NCBI GenBank assembly: GCA_022661535.1
Contig: JAKULF010000006.1
Location: 3,033,001 to 3,097,000 of the forward strand
Direction: 5' to 3'
DNA length: 64,000 nucleotides
Origin: Eutypa lata
Taxonomy: Eukaryota; Ascomycota; Sordariomycetes; Xylariales; Diatrypaceae
Position 1 is the stretch's first letter. Every line of letters starts with the position of its first letter. The notes under the pieces were generated by a model, which had not been told where the DNA came from, did no database searches, and worked only from the letters and a program-made list of their open reading frames with translations. Made by a program: the position numbers and the translations under genes. Shown one piece after another: positions 1-11,149 of this stretch.

Positions 1-859
1 TACGCGAAAGCTCGTGCGAAGAACCCTGCACTCCCAGAGATAAAGGACCGGGCGAGTCTCGAAAATGCCTTCAAGTTGCTACCGATGTCGATGCTGGCGC
101 TACGAGTTAGCAAGATGGACCCTCATGCGGGCCACGACCATGGACCCAAGAAGACTAAGCGTGTGAAGGGACTTTGGACCGTGAAGATAGAGTAAGTCAA
201 CTCCAAACACCTGCATCACGCTGTTCGCAATGTTGCTTTGGGTAGTAAAAATGACTGACATGAAGCTCGATAGGCCGCAACAAGAGGCGAAAGACGATAT
301 GTATTATATCTGGTTATACGAGGGTAGCCAAGTGATGCGCAAGGTCTATGGTGCCCTTGCATTGGGCGTTGTCTTCTTGATCGTTCTATATCCCCTATGG
401 CCATTGGTACTGCGACAAGGAGTCTACTACCTCAGTTGGGGCTTCCTCGGTCTCCTCGGTCTCTTCTTCCTCATGGCTATCTTCCGTGTTATCCTGTTCT
501 GCGTCACATACTTCGTTACCCCTCCTGGTCTCTGGCTTTACCCCAACCTGTGGGAGGACGTTTCTTTCATGGACAGTTTCCGACCCGTCTGGGCTTGGCA
601 TGAGGTGTGTAATAGTATCCCCCTATGTTTTCCCGAAACAGCATACTAACAAAGCCACTAGACCGAAAAGCCCAAGAAGAAGAAGAAGGGCAAGCAATCC
701 GCATCGGGTGCTCAGGTGGCTGCTCAGTTTGCGGCCTCCCAGGGCCAAGCTGCTCCGCCGACGGCAACGACGACTGCTACGGAAACTGAGATACAAACGG
801 CTCCACAGCAGAGATCCTATGTTGCCCCGAAGGTCGAGGAGCTTGCGGACGATGAATGA
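1..859 (+). CDS. SEC62: Translocation protein Sec62 (3' part, cut by window edge)
   Basis: This is the C-terminal 239 residues of Sec62, a subunit of the ER Sec62/63 complex that supports post-translational protein import. I read three exons: 1-191, 274-604 and 662-859. Both introns have GT...AG ends and their phases join without a stop. Two membrane segments are visible, one around VFLIVLYPLWPLVLR and one around LFFLMAIFRVILFCVTYFV. They are followed by the family block PGLWLYPNLWEDVSFMDSF. The tail is lysine-rich (PKKKKKGKQ) and ends in an acidic ELADDE stretch. The N-terminal cytosolic domain lies outside the window. The gene converges on the RNase T2 gene. Identification rests on recognising the family pattern and I am confident in it. 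Confidence 0.9.
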
Positions 860-1232
860 GAGTGAGGTGACAAGCATTTTGATGGCGTTAGGGGCGTTAG
901 CTTCATCAAGGAGAACACTGTACTATTTAAGCCCTTATTAATTCGGCGAGAGAAAAACTTGATCGATCTCTGCTTGTTTCTTGCGGTCTTCTATGCATAA
1001 AAGGGTCTATCATTCCACCACAATGAGCAGATCCATGTTAGGAGTTTGGTTTTTTTTTGGGGGTTTTTTTTCCCCCTAAGCACATTGTGTATTGCTATTA
1101 TCATAGCTCGAAGAGAGCCCATGTCTGGATAGCAGGTAGAGTGTAAACATTATCATTTAAGACCCCAAAAAGGTCTTATTTCTTCTATATGTCTGGTGCT
1201 TGACTAGCGACTTTTATGATTGTATACAAAAT
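860..1232. other. Short convergent spacer with homopolymer block
   Basis: This spacer lies between the stop codons of SEC62 and the RNase T2 gene and should hold both 3' ends. It contains a simple block at 1050-1076 made of nine T, five G, eight T and five C. I see no gene in it. Confidence 0.6.
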
Positions 1233-2714
1233 CTACACCTCGGAGCCCTCAGTGCGCTCATAATACCAAATAGCGCCCGGTGTCGTGGCGCAGCTTGTGA
1301 GCCGGCCCCCGGTGATGTTCGCCGGGACCGGCAGCGCTTCACCCCGTTGCGGCCGGCCAAAAACATGGTAGTAGTACCACATCTCGGAGAGGACCGTGTA
1401 CCCAGCATCGCTGGTTCCGCGGCCGGCCTCCGTCTCGTTGTAACGCGGACCGGAGCACCCGATGTACGGTAACTCGCCGAAACTGGTTGTAAGTGGAGCC
1501 TGAGTATCACATTTTAGAAGTCAGCAAGCAGCGCTCTATGTACGCCAGGTAAACTATCCTCTGATAATAACTACCCAGGATGACTTTTTCTTCTTTTTCT
1601 TCTTCTTTTCTGTCTTTCATTTAAGGGAATAGTAACCCACCTGGATATCGGACAGCGAATACGCAGTCGTATTACACGGTGTCACGCCGGCCTCCGCTAG
1701 CCACTGCCACGTTGGCAGCCGCTGTTGGTACGTCACGACCGTCTCGAAGAAGTCAAGCACGTCCTCGTGCGGCTTTGCTAGCGGCCCGTAGCACTCCGCA
1801 TCGAAGCTGCTGAAGCACGTCGCGTGCTTCGAGTACTCGTGCGCCCAGAGGACGGCGCTGCGCTGGTTCTGCCCGAGCCAGTGTCTGTTGTTTTGCGAAC
1901 GAACGAGTGTTAATTAACATCATAACTACATGCTAGGACTATGCGTATATAGGTATATAGGTAAGGGAAGAAAACTGGGGCTGGGGTCGGAGGGAGGAGG
2001 TGGTGGTCAACCTACTTCTTCATATAAGCTAGCAGATCCCATCGTTCGAAAGGCTCGATCAGCTTGTCGATCGCCGTGCCGTTGTAGGGCAGCACCGGTG
2101 TCCCGTCCGGTTTCCCCGTTGTTGTGTTCGGAGAGGGCTCCGGGTCGTATTGGCGGCTTAAGTCGCAATACTGGGTATAGGAGCCTGGCCGGAAGTTAGA
2201 TACGGCATTCTAGGTATATATCTCTAGGAAGATGCCAAGTTCTCAGTTACCGTTGCAGAAATCCGGCCAGAGACCATGGATGGTCCATTGATCTTTAGGA
2301 AGCACCTGGCCCTCGGACTCGAGGCCGGTATACGTGTTCCAAAACTGCGTCGCCAGCTAACCCATCCAATGTCATATCAGTTACCAGGTCATTTATGTTC
2401 CATTGGTTCTCGCAACTGAAGATATCCAAATACTCACAACCAAGCCACCGTATGTCTCGACACAGCATGTGTCAACCAACCCGGGCTGGGCGCCCTCGGA
2501 GCAGGAAAGCACAGGAGGCGCTAATTCGATGATGATTAGTAACTATTGAAGGGTTGCATCTCTCTCTCACTCTCTCTCTCTCGCACCAGCAGTAGGCTCA
2601 CGAACAAAGGGCACACGTATGATTAGCGGTGCTCAAGCCAGGGTAGAGCCCCGCGAGCACTCCATTTGCGAGCAAGGGCAAGGCGACAGCGACGGCATTC
2701 CGGATCGTAGACAT
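1233..2714 (-). CDS. Secreted ribonuclease T2
   Basis: This is an RNase T2 family endoribonuclease that cleaves RNA through 2',3'-cyclic phosphates. It is secreted or vacuolar. I read six exons: 2606-2714, 2438-2520, 2251-2356, 2016-2184, 1641-1884 and 1233-1499, giving 325 residues. Residues 1 to about 22 form a signal peptide (MSTIRNAVAVALPLLANGVLAG). Both catalytic blocks are present: WTIHGLWPDFCNG (CAS I) and WAHEYSKHATC (CAS II), each with its catalytic histidine. Several N-x-T/S glycosylation sites and the CC pair of the family disulfides (VDTCC) are visible. The first intron needs the unusual donor GTTCGT to keep frame, so the end of exon 1 is less sure. A CT-repeat lies inside intron 1. 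Confidence 0.88.
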
Positions 2715-3689
2715 TTTCTCTTTAACAATCGTCACAATTAACATGCAGAACAAGGCCGACTTCCACAAGCAACGTACACGCACCTCGACTGGAGAATCAG
2801 CCGCACGCGCACACACACAAGGGAAGGGCCATGCGTAGGTTAAATAGTTACATGGTAGGTATGGAGGTGCATATCAAATGACGGTGTCCAACCCAACACC
2901 CCGGCACCAGTAAGTATCTCCTCACAGCTCATTGGAGGTTGTTCTGCAGGAAAGGAAGCTCGATGACATACATAATCAGTTCCTTACCTACCTGGTGGGA
3001 ATTACATATCGACGATATGAAAAAGAAGAGTGCACCTGATAGAGATACGCACCATGATAGGTCAATTGGGGATTGCCTTAGCGTGCGGGTGCCTGTGGCG
3101 GAGTAAGTAGCCCGACCGGCCCCGCGAACTGCGTTAGGAAGCTGTATTGGGACGACCAACCAACCGGAGCCCCTTCACGAACTAAGTATTCAGCTAACTA
3201 AATGACCAAGACACTTATTTTACCTACATGTAGATAGGGGCGTCGGTAGGCTCGGGGTACGATCTAGGCACATACATGGTAGATTCGTTATCTCCAGTTA
3301 CGGAAGCACGTGTGCGAAGTTAATGAAGCTCACAAATTAAGAGGTAAGAGGTCGTAGCCGCATAGACGGTCGGTCGTTGCTCGTCACGAAGGATTCCGTA
3401 TTGCAGCTACTATTAGTTACGTTTTGGAAAGCGTGTGTCATCATCAATCTGCCCAATTGATAGTACACAACATGAACACGAAAACCTGCTGTGGATTTAA
3501 ATATAAAGGGATGCACCATCATCGGCGCCCAGACCATCGTTAACAGCCGGCAAAGTCGCCCACCCAATTCACAGGGATACCATATCGCAGTACCTTAGTT
3601 ATTATTCTTTATCGTGGTCTTCTGAAAGGCATAGGCGATCCTTTATATATGGTACTTAGACCCTACATCAGAAAAACAAGCCGCCCATG

Positions 3690-4000
3690 AAACTAATTCC
3701 GAACGACATGTCTGGCGCGCTCATTACGCGCCTCCACAACGTCGCTTTAACATCCGTGCCATCGGAGTAGTTAACTAGAACCCCAACGGAAGCGTGACGA
3801 CAGGCGCGCCAACAATGGCAACACTCTCACGGGTAAGCTTCTCGACGGCATCGCGATGGTGTCAACGCTGCTTGTTGTGCGTCCGCGCTGGCCCCCGCGC
3901 ACGTTGACGAGGATGGCACCCTCGCTGCGCATCAGCTAGTTCAATGGCATAACTTCAGGATCCCTCTTATGGCCCCTTGAGGGTGCCCAACGTCTAGGCC
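3690..4000 (-). pseudogene. Possible relic of a D-2-hydroxyacid dehydrogenase
   Basis: Reading the minus strand, LMRSEGAILVNV followed by RGG at about 3880-3930 resembles the GAILVN-ARG block after the substrate helix of D-2-hydroxyacid dehydrogenases. In another frame, DAVEKLTRESVAIVGAP (about 3795-3860) resembles the next helix and the GAGLDV strand of the same family. The two pieces are in the expected order but in different frames and with stops around them. I see no NAD-binding GxGxxG block or catalytic His region. This is a weak reading by eye and may be chance. Confidence 0.25.
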
Positions 4001-4273
4001 GGCTGTGTAATGGTTAGGTGTCTTACCGCAGTGTAGGATCTTGCGGATGTAGTCGTCCGCTAGATCTAACCAGACGATGGCCGTGAGCTGACGGTCCGCG
4101 CCACCGACCCGATCGCGTCTTGGTCTTTGTTAACGGCGATCACATGATTTTAACTTTCGGATCGGGATCACTTCACTCTATCTCTGAACGATATCATATT
4201 TGCCCGTAAAGGGGGTGCTATCCTAGCCATGACGGGGAACATAAGGCTAGAGATCTTGGAAACCAGGGGGCTT

Positions 4274-4320
4274 GAGCGGATCTACGACGTCTTTTAAAGA
4301 AAGTCGTCGTAGATCCGCTC
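4274..4320. repeat. Perfect 16-bp inverted repeat with 15-nt loop
   Basis: The arms GAGCGGATCTACGACG (4274-4289) and its exact reverse complement (4305-4320) flank an AT-rich 15-base spacer. The structure lies in a gene-free region. It would fold as a stable hairpin on either strand. Its role is unknown. It could be the remnant of a small inverted-repeat element or part of a small-RNA precursor. Confidence 0.85.
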
Positions 4321-4954
4321 ATTCTTCAGGCCTGATGAGTATGTATTTGTTTAGTAGAAAGGCAAATTATAGGAGGTGTTCTACAGTTCCACGCCAGTCA
4401 TACTCAACAGAATGCAGTACACTGAAAAATAGGAGCACGTATCAACACGGTGTACCATCGTCTGGTTAAAACTCAAGGTTTTAATCTAACCACTACTTCT
4501 AAAGGGCGTCTGACTGAGAAACAAGGAGGCTATGACGTGAAATCTTAGAAGACTACGCGACTTGCTTGTGACTAAGTCTATCCCGTGTCCAGGTCCTCCT
4601 ATAGGATCTTAGTATAGGGGCACACCAAAATCAGCTTGGATGATGGCTCCTCCTTTAGGACGTGAGGTTCTTCAAAGGATATTAACCAAATACCAAGTTT
4701 TGCACCTACCCCCTGGAAATGTAATTGATCCTTATAGCAGACTAGGCGAGGACGATCTTGGGGTTAAACACGGATATATATTTAACAACCTATGACGTGT
4801 GCTTATTGCCCCTTATTTCCCCACTATGTGACAACACTCACCCTAACAAGCACCTAGCTGTAATCCAGACTCACGAATACATCGAAAACTGAAAGCGTTG
4901 CGTATGATATTCTTTTATTAAAAATTATCTAGTTTTCACCTAATCTTGCCCATC

Positions 4955-5805
4955 ATGGCTTCCCCATCTGGAGACAATCCGACGGTCGAAATCCAGCTTT
5001 CGTTCGACCGGTCGACTCACTCATATTCTCAATCGGAACCACCAAGGATCAAGTTGATGGTCGTATCCCGAGCCCTGCATCCCATTGCCATCTTCACCTG
5101 GCGCACGCCCCTGGATCCGAAAGGTGCTCTGTTGAACGCCGGATATGCCATTACCGACCTAACTACCGGCCAGTCGGTGAAGACCACCAAATACATGTGT
5201 ATCAACAGAGGGCCAATTCTGCGCGCTAGAGGTGATTCCGATGCCTCTTTCTACCTTACACTACTACCGAACGTTCCGGCGGAACTATCAACGGGTAAGA
5301 AAAGATAACTAGTCTGATTGCTAGGTTTGCGGAAATTCATCTGTCGAAACCAACTACATAGCTAGTAAATGCTAAGCGTTTGTTCTGCATTTCTTGTTGG
5401 GCTTCTACGTTTTTCTTTTCTATTTTTTTTCTTTCTTTCTTTTTCCCCCGTGGCTTGCATCGCCTAAGTAGCTAAATCGACATAGGATTCGGCCGCAGAG
5501 GTGGGGGCGTAAAGTCTGATCCACGATCGGTTGTCGAGCGTGGACGGGAGAGGGACGAGCACGGCAACGAGCGCAGCGCCCGGCGTTCTACGAATGCCAC
5601 AGGCGTGGACGGCCATGAACCCAACCATCACTACGCAGTGAGCCTCAATGCGGAGGCTCTGCGTAGTTGTTTGTGGGCTCCTGTCACCAAAGACGAGATA
5701 CTTGTGGATGCTGGGGGCCCAGGAGCGCAGCTGCGGGATTACCCCTGGAGCGAGACACCTCTGAATTTCAACGTAGGCGAAGCGGCGTTGCATGTGTTGG
5801 AGTAA
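4955..5805 (+). CDS. Fungal protein of unknown function, two exons
   Basis: I read exons 4955-5294 and 5486-5805, giving 219 residues. The intron has the ends GTAAGA and TAG. The first ATG in frame is at 4955, preceded by CATC. The N-terminal half looks like a beta-rich domain (VEIQLSFDRSTHSYSQSEPP, then FTWRTPLDPKGALLNAGYAI). The second half contains GVDGHEPNHHYAVSLN, LRSCLWAPVTKDEILVDA and a closing DYPWSETPLNFNVGEAALHV. The layout (polarised ligand sentence, then a total height region) resembles small fungal hypothetical proteins I have seen, but I cannot name a domain. There is no signal peptide or membrane span. No function is assigned. Confidence 0.65.
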
Positions 5806-7258
5806 GTAATCTACAATATGTACTTGGAAAGTGTTGCTTCAATTGGATTGACTTGGAATTGGTGGAATCTCGTCCCAGCATGCATTTACGTCTAATATAT
5901 CAATATAATCCCTGTGTCAAGATAAACCCATAATCGCAAGTCGACGTAGCATCGTGAGAACAGATTAACCATTGCAGGAGTATGTACGACTAGTTAAGAA
6001 GAATAAATGATAAGGAAGCAGAAACTTCAGAGCATTTTTGACTTGACGACACTGGGCGTAGGCATGTCGATGGTTGCTTCGCTTAAAAATAAAGTCATAT
6101 TGCAAGCTTAGACTTCGATGGTCTAGTTTTCTAATATTATAACATAGATAATTAGTCAGATCTCGCTCGAACGAGTTATGTTCAACTATTAGCTCCTATT
6201 CCACACATGCTTCCTACAGCTACTACGCTAGATGATCCGTCTGAGGGAAATAGGGGTCAAGTGTGGGCGTAAAAGTTTATTTATCCTTCCCGCTTTTAAG
6301 TCGCTGACAAGAAACAACACTGTCAGGCTAGCAATTTGACAAAATTGGAATGATAAACTTTACACATTTCATAATAAAGTATCGTTATCTTGTTCTTTGC
6401 ATATACTTTTATACGAACTGTCTGCAAAGGCTCTTGTAGGATAGCAGGAAAGTTCATTGCTCAAATATCTGTTCATCTGAACGATGGATGGAGTTCATAT
6501 ACTCCGATAGGGTTAATACGAATTGCTTCTAATATACTGAGCCATGCAACTAACAACTATGGAGCCTCATTAAATGAACCGTGGCAGCCATGTGAAGGAA
6601 AGTGATTCAATTAAAATGAATGACCGGCTGTATAGTGGCGACGAAGCATCTGCATCACAAACAACAATATTTCTTTCCGGTGTATAGCACCTGAATGCTA
6701 AGCAAACCATTGAGGCAATTTGCTATCGAGGGAGCGGTGCCCGAGGCTATTCAAACCGGCTGCTAAGCCGAGCAGTAAGAAGTTGGCAACCTGATGTCGT
6801 TCAGCCCATCTGCAAGTGAGCTGCTGTGAAGGAACGGGAGAGGCTGTGGGCCGTTTAGGAGGCCGCATCCCACCCTTGCCCCCCTTTAATCTTGGCGGGA
6901 GCGGTGCGCATCTATTGCGGACCAACTGCTATGCACAACTACTCGCTCTCCGCCCACTCGCTTACACTCCTGTGATCACTATTGGCACGGAGCGTTTACT
7001 TATTGGTTTAAAATGCCCCCTAATGCTACTCTGGCAACCAACACTCTAATAAGTACATGATAATTCCACACATACTGCCTTGCTCGCACTCATGAGGTAT
7101 TCAGTCGGTTCTGCCTGAAGTCGAGGTTCTTCTCATAGTTATGAAGCCGCTGTATGAATTTAGAAAACTGAGAGGATGTGTTGATGTTTCTCTCCGCGTG
7201 GAAAGTTTTGGTTGATACGAAATTAAGAGCTACTTGGCATCAACCTACCTATGTAGCC
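5806..7258. other. AT-rich spacer
   Basis: This spacer lies before the broken ankyrin gene. It is mostly AT-rich, with a more GC-rich patch near 6690-6960. The open frames are short and show no domain. I see nothing definite in it. Confidence 0.5.
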
Positions 7259-10200
7259 ATGGCTAAACCCTATTACTTCTCTGGGCCGTCGCCTCTGTCG
7301 GCGTCAGTGCTGACGATCTGTCTGATTTCTCCAATAACTTGGTGACTGACCTAGGCCCTCTTCTTGCCCTGTTCGGCGAATCCATAACTAAGCAGTACCT
7401 CAGTGAGAGCACATCCTTCCTGGACTATCTCATCTTTGCCATGGCACCGATTGGGATTCTCACTGCGATTATCTCTACAATTCGAGTCTGCGGTTATTCT
7501 TCTCTTCGTACCTTCATCGGCAGATCCCAGGAAGGGGGGTGATCGAAGCGGAGCTGTGCACGTCTACGAGCCGTGACGTTTGCGAGTTGTTCAATAGAGG
7601 CGGTATTACGCGCGTTCTTGGCCAGCCGAGAATCCTAGAGCTCGTCTATACTCCGAGTCATGGCGGGCTGGGAAAGCAGAGTCTCGGCCCCGTAAAAGAT
7701 AACATAAGATTAGACCTATCCCGAAACTGCTTGGAGAAGGTATACAGCGAGCAGGAAGAGTCCGGCTGGAAATCCGAATGCTCAATATTCGAAAGAAGGA
7801 GTACCCGAGATCGTCTAACTCCCTCGTTCGCTCCAAACCCGAACATTTCGCTTAACGCCGGCATCATAAAACGTCCAAGATGGGTTTTCGTTGCGATCGC
7901 GGTTATTGGACTCATACTTCAAGCCGGCCTTCTTGCGCTAGCCGGTGTTGGCGTTTGGGTCCTTCACTGGAACCTCGATGAAGGAGGAGATTCTTTATCA
8001 AGAGACTATGCACCAGTCATGTTCATAACTGGTACAGTTCTCATGTGTGGCGGAATGTGGAGCTGTGCTTTTCTTATCGGGCAGACTACGCGTGAATATT
8101 GCTTCCGACGGATATTCCAAGAGCCATCACAGCAATCACGTCTTCTCTAGCTTCAACCTGGCCCGCAGCGTATCGGGGATCAAAGCTTCGACCCTTTTGC
8201 ATTTTGCGAGGATACGGAAAGGGACCCTCTTCAAGTCTGGATGTCGTCACAGAAGGATTTCAACGAAAAGAAATTCGAGTCGTATACATTTTTCGCTGTC
8301 TCGGCTGTATTGGTCGGATACATCATGCAATTTATCGGGCTGCGTGGAATCAAGGCTTGGGTCTCTCTCGCACAACTAGGAATCACTTTGACGATGAGAA
8401 TTATACGGGGATGCCTCCGGATGCAGCGGCTGGACAGGAATGCTAATAAGTTGAGTATATGCCTGATTTGGTATCGGGGCACGAGCTTGACTGGCTATCG
8501 TTTGAGATTGCTGAGCGGAAAACAGGTTGGCACGTCACCGGCCAGCATGGGCAAGCCATTGAAGTCGAAGCACGGAGCGTGGGTTCAAATACGACACCAC
8601 AATCTTATGAGTTTTCATCTGACACAGTAGAGAAGGGTCACTCTTACACTGCAGCCCCACAAGCTCCAAACAAGTCTTCTTCTACAATCATGCCTGGGGC
8701 AAATGATGCGCGCTGGGCCGGTTGTGGAGAGTTGCTCCGAGTCCGAGTGCGGCTCGCCCACTTGACGGGTCATATCTGTTTTGATGAGATTGAGGATTCA
8801 GAATATCAGAAGTGGGAGGATGAATACGTCAAAGTCCGCGTTAAAGCAGTTGAGCTTTCTGCTGCCCTTTGCCGGGCTGTGTCGACTCTGTTCTCGAGTA
8901 CTCGACAGAAGGACGTTATGCTCCGTATTCAAGCTGCTTCCCTGAATGAAGGACAGGAAACGTCCCCGGAGCGGTTAGTGAGCATCTTACTCAAGCCACC
9001 GCCAACATACTCCCAGGCAGGGTGGCGCATGGACTCTGCACAGCTGGAGGCAATCTTAGGCTTTGGATATGGACCATTGTTTTTGGTAATCGAGTCAAGA
9101 AGGATGACAACAGGGATCTCTAGACCGTCTCACTGGCAGAGAAGACCAAAGCGTGTGAGGATAGTTTCAGCTGGTCCTGAAGATAAGAGTTGGAATAACA
9201 AAGCCAACAGTGTTCAGGGTGAAATGGATCTCTGGCTCAGCCCCAACGCAGTCAGATTTCTTGACGGTAGCCTTGATATCGATAAGAAGGGTAGCTACGG
9301 GCTCGCCACAATATGGCAATCGGTAAGCGGTGCCGACAGCTATTGGAAGAGGTTGTCGCGGAAAGATACGAGCTCGAACGAACTTGAACTGAAATCGTAC
9401 CAGTCGCAAACTCCGCAGCGATTCTGTGGGTGGGGTCCTGTCCACAGAGTGCTAGAAGAGCTAAGTTCTGTAGAACAAGTCAAGCTCCGAGTCCAACTTG
9501 CCCAGCTTGATTTGACCAACATTTCACTGGTAGATCTCTGTGCACAGGAGCTCTTCACAGCGCTGGTGGTGTCACTGGCTGGGCTTCTAACTATCAACAA
9601 GACAACCATCGTCGAGAGTGGTGGTATGGTACGGCTGGAGAATGCAACTATTCGCATTCTCGCGGACGCCTTCATGGAGAGCGGTTTGGGAACCTACTCT
9701 GATGCTTTGTTATGTATCATACCTGCATTATGGAAGCAATTGCCCTCTCCAGACCAAGAGCATATGTTATCAGCACTCATCAAGACTGCCGACGAGCATC
9801 GTAGGAAGTCTGAATGGGACCGGGCAGAGACTTTAATGCGATGGGCATGCCAGAGTTTTGCTATACCTCAGGGCATAGAAGAGGGCTCCAGTCAACGTTT
9901 TGTGTGAGCTCTTCGAATGATAGGAGAACTTTATCGCTCGTCGTTTGCACCAGCTTATTCCAATGGTACGAGCAGAGGCTTCGGAATAAAGGGCATCAAG
10001 TGGATGGCAAGGACGTATGATAATGTGGGTAAGAGCAATGCGAAGGTAAAGGAGATTCTAGATTACTACAGCGAAATGGCAGAAAAGATTACTTGACGGC
10101 CTGTAGGTAGGGATTCGACCAAAGATACAGGTACTGCCAATGAAAGCTACAAGATTCAGCGCCTATTCATACAAGCAATCCAAGGCCGCAAACGAACAGA

Positions 10201-11149
10201 AGCAGTATATAACCTTTGTTTTATCACCACAAGCGCCCTCGGTTCTGCCGACTTACAACCAGTACTTCCTCTAGCTGTCCGTAACAATTGGAGCGAAGTT
10301 GTAAGCGCGCTTCTGGAAATGAAAGCCGACCCAAACAGCAGAGACGACAATAAAGATACAGCAATTTCTCATTGCGCAGAACTTGGGTATGATTTTTATC
10401 TAGAGACATTGGTTGACTACGGAGCGTCCTTAGATCTATCAGGCAGGTTTTGGCGTACTCCACTTCATTATGCAGCCATATGTGGGCACGAAAATATATC
10501 CAAGTTTCTTCTTAACGACGGAGCAGTGGACCCTGACAGACTCAACTCCAGCCATGAGACGCCACTATTATGTGCTGCTAGATATAACCACGGTACTATT
10601 GTCAAGCAGCTGCTCGCAAAGGGAGTCAACCTTGAGCGTATGGATGGGTATCAGGAAACGCCGCTAGTGTGGGCGATTAAAAATGGAAACGAGAATATTG
10701 TCCAACAACTGCTCGAGAGAGGAGCCAACACCGAAGTCTACGCGTATCCACCGTACAACCGGGTGTTAGTGGAGGCTGTTAGCAAGGGCCATGAAACTAT
10801 CGTTCAGTGGCTGCTCGAGAAGGGAGCTGACCCAAACTTTCCTGGTCGTCACACTACGCCACTGATATGTGCTGCTGAGAATGGTCATCTTAATATTGGC
10901 CAGTGGATGCTTGATAAAGGTGCTGACGTTCACCTTGAGGATCCCTGTGATGGAAAAACGGCGTTGTGGAAGGCCGTTAGGTATGGGCATGAAACTATTG
11001 TTCAGCTACTACTTGAGTATGGGGCTGATATTAACTCTGAAGATACGCTTGGGGGTACGCCGCTAACATTAGCTATTGAAAGTAGCAATGAGGCTATTAT
11101 CCAGCTTTTAGAATGCTATGACAACTCTTTCCTTTATCTCTTTAGCTAG
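7259..11149 (+). pseudogene. Broken membrane/ankyrin-repeat protein gene
   Basis: Pieces of one long protein follow each other in order. First comes a hydrophobic leader after ATG 7259, read in the frame of LLLLWAVASVGVSADDLSDF. Then comes FLDYLIFAMAPIGILTAI and the cytosolic block EAELCTSTSRDVCELFNRGG. Further membrane spans lie at about 7880-7960, 8010-8085 and 8285-8400. A long middle region (about 8459-10100) is followed by at least seven ankyrin repeats (10430-11130). The frame is interrupted at about 7265 (one-base shift), at a G6 run at 7534-7539 (shift), at TAG 8148-8150, at about 8450 (shift), at TGA 9905-9907 and at TGA 10094-10096. No GT...AG intron explains these. I believe this matches a large fungal family of membrane proteins with C-terminal ankyrin repeats. 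The function is unknown. Confidence 0.75.
10430..11130 (+). repeat. Array of about seven ankyrin repeats
   Basis: Repeats of about 30-33 residues start with TPLHYAAICGHENISKFLL and continue with TPLLCAARYNHGTIVKQLL, TPLVWAIKNGNENIVQQLL, LVEAVSKGHETIVQWLL, TPLICAAENGHLNIGQWML, TALWKAVRYGHETIVQLLL and TPLTLAIESSNEAIIQLLE. Each carries the TPL...A...GH...I...LL ankyrin consensus. The array is open throughout even though the gene upstream of it is interrupted. It ends at a stop codon soon after the last repeat. Confidence 0.88.

Larger units (their letters stand above)
2715..4954. other. Long spacer with decayed sequence
   Basis: This 2.2-kb spacer separates the RNase T2 start from the next gene. 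It holds a possible decayed dehydrogenase-like stretch (about 3690-4000, minus strand) and a perfect inverted repeat (4274-4320). I see no intact gene. The open frames here are short and have no recognisable domain. Confidence 0.5.
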
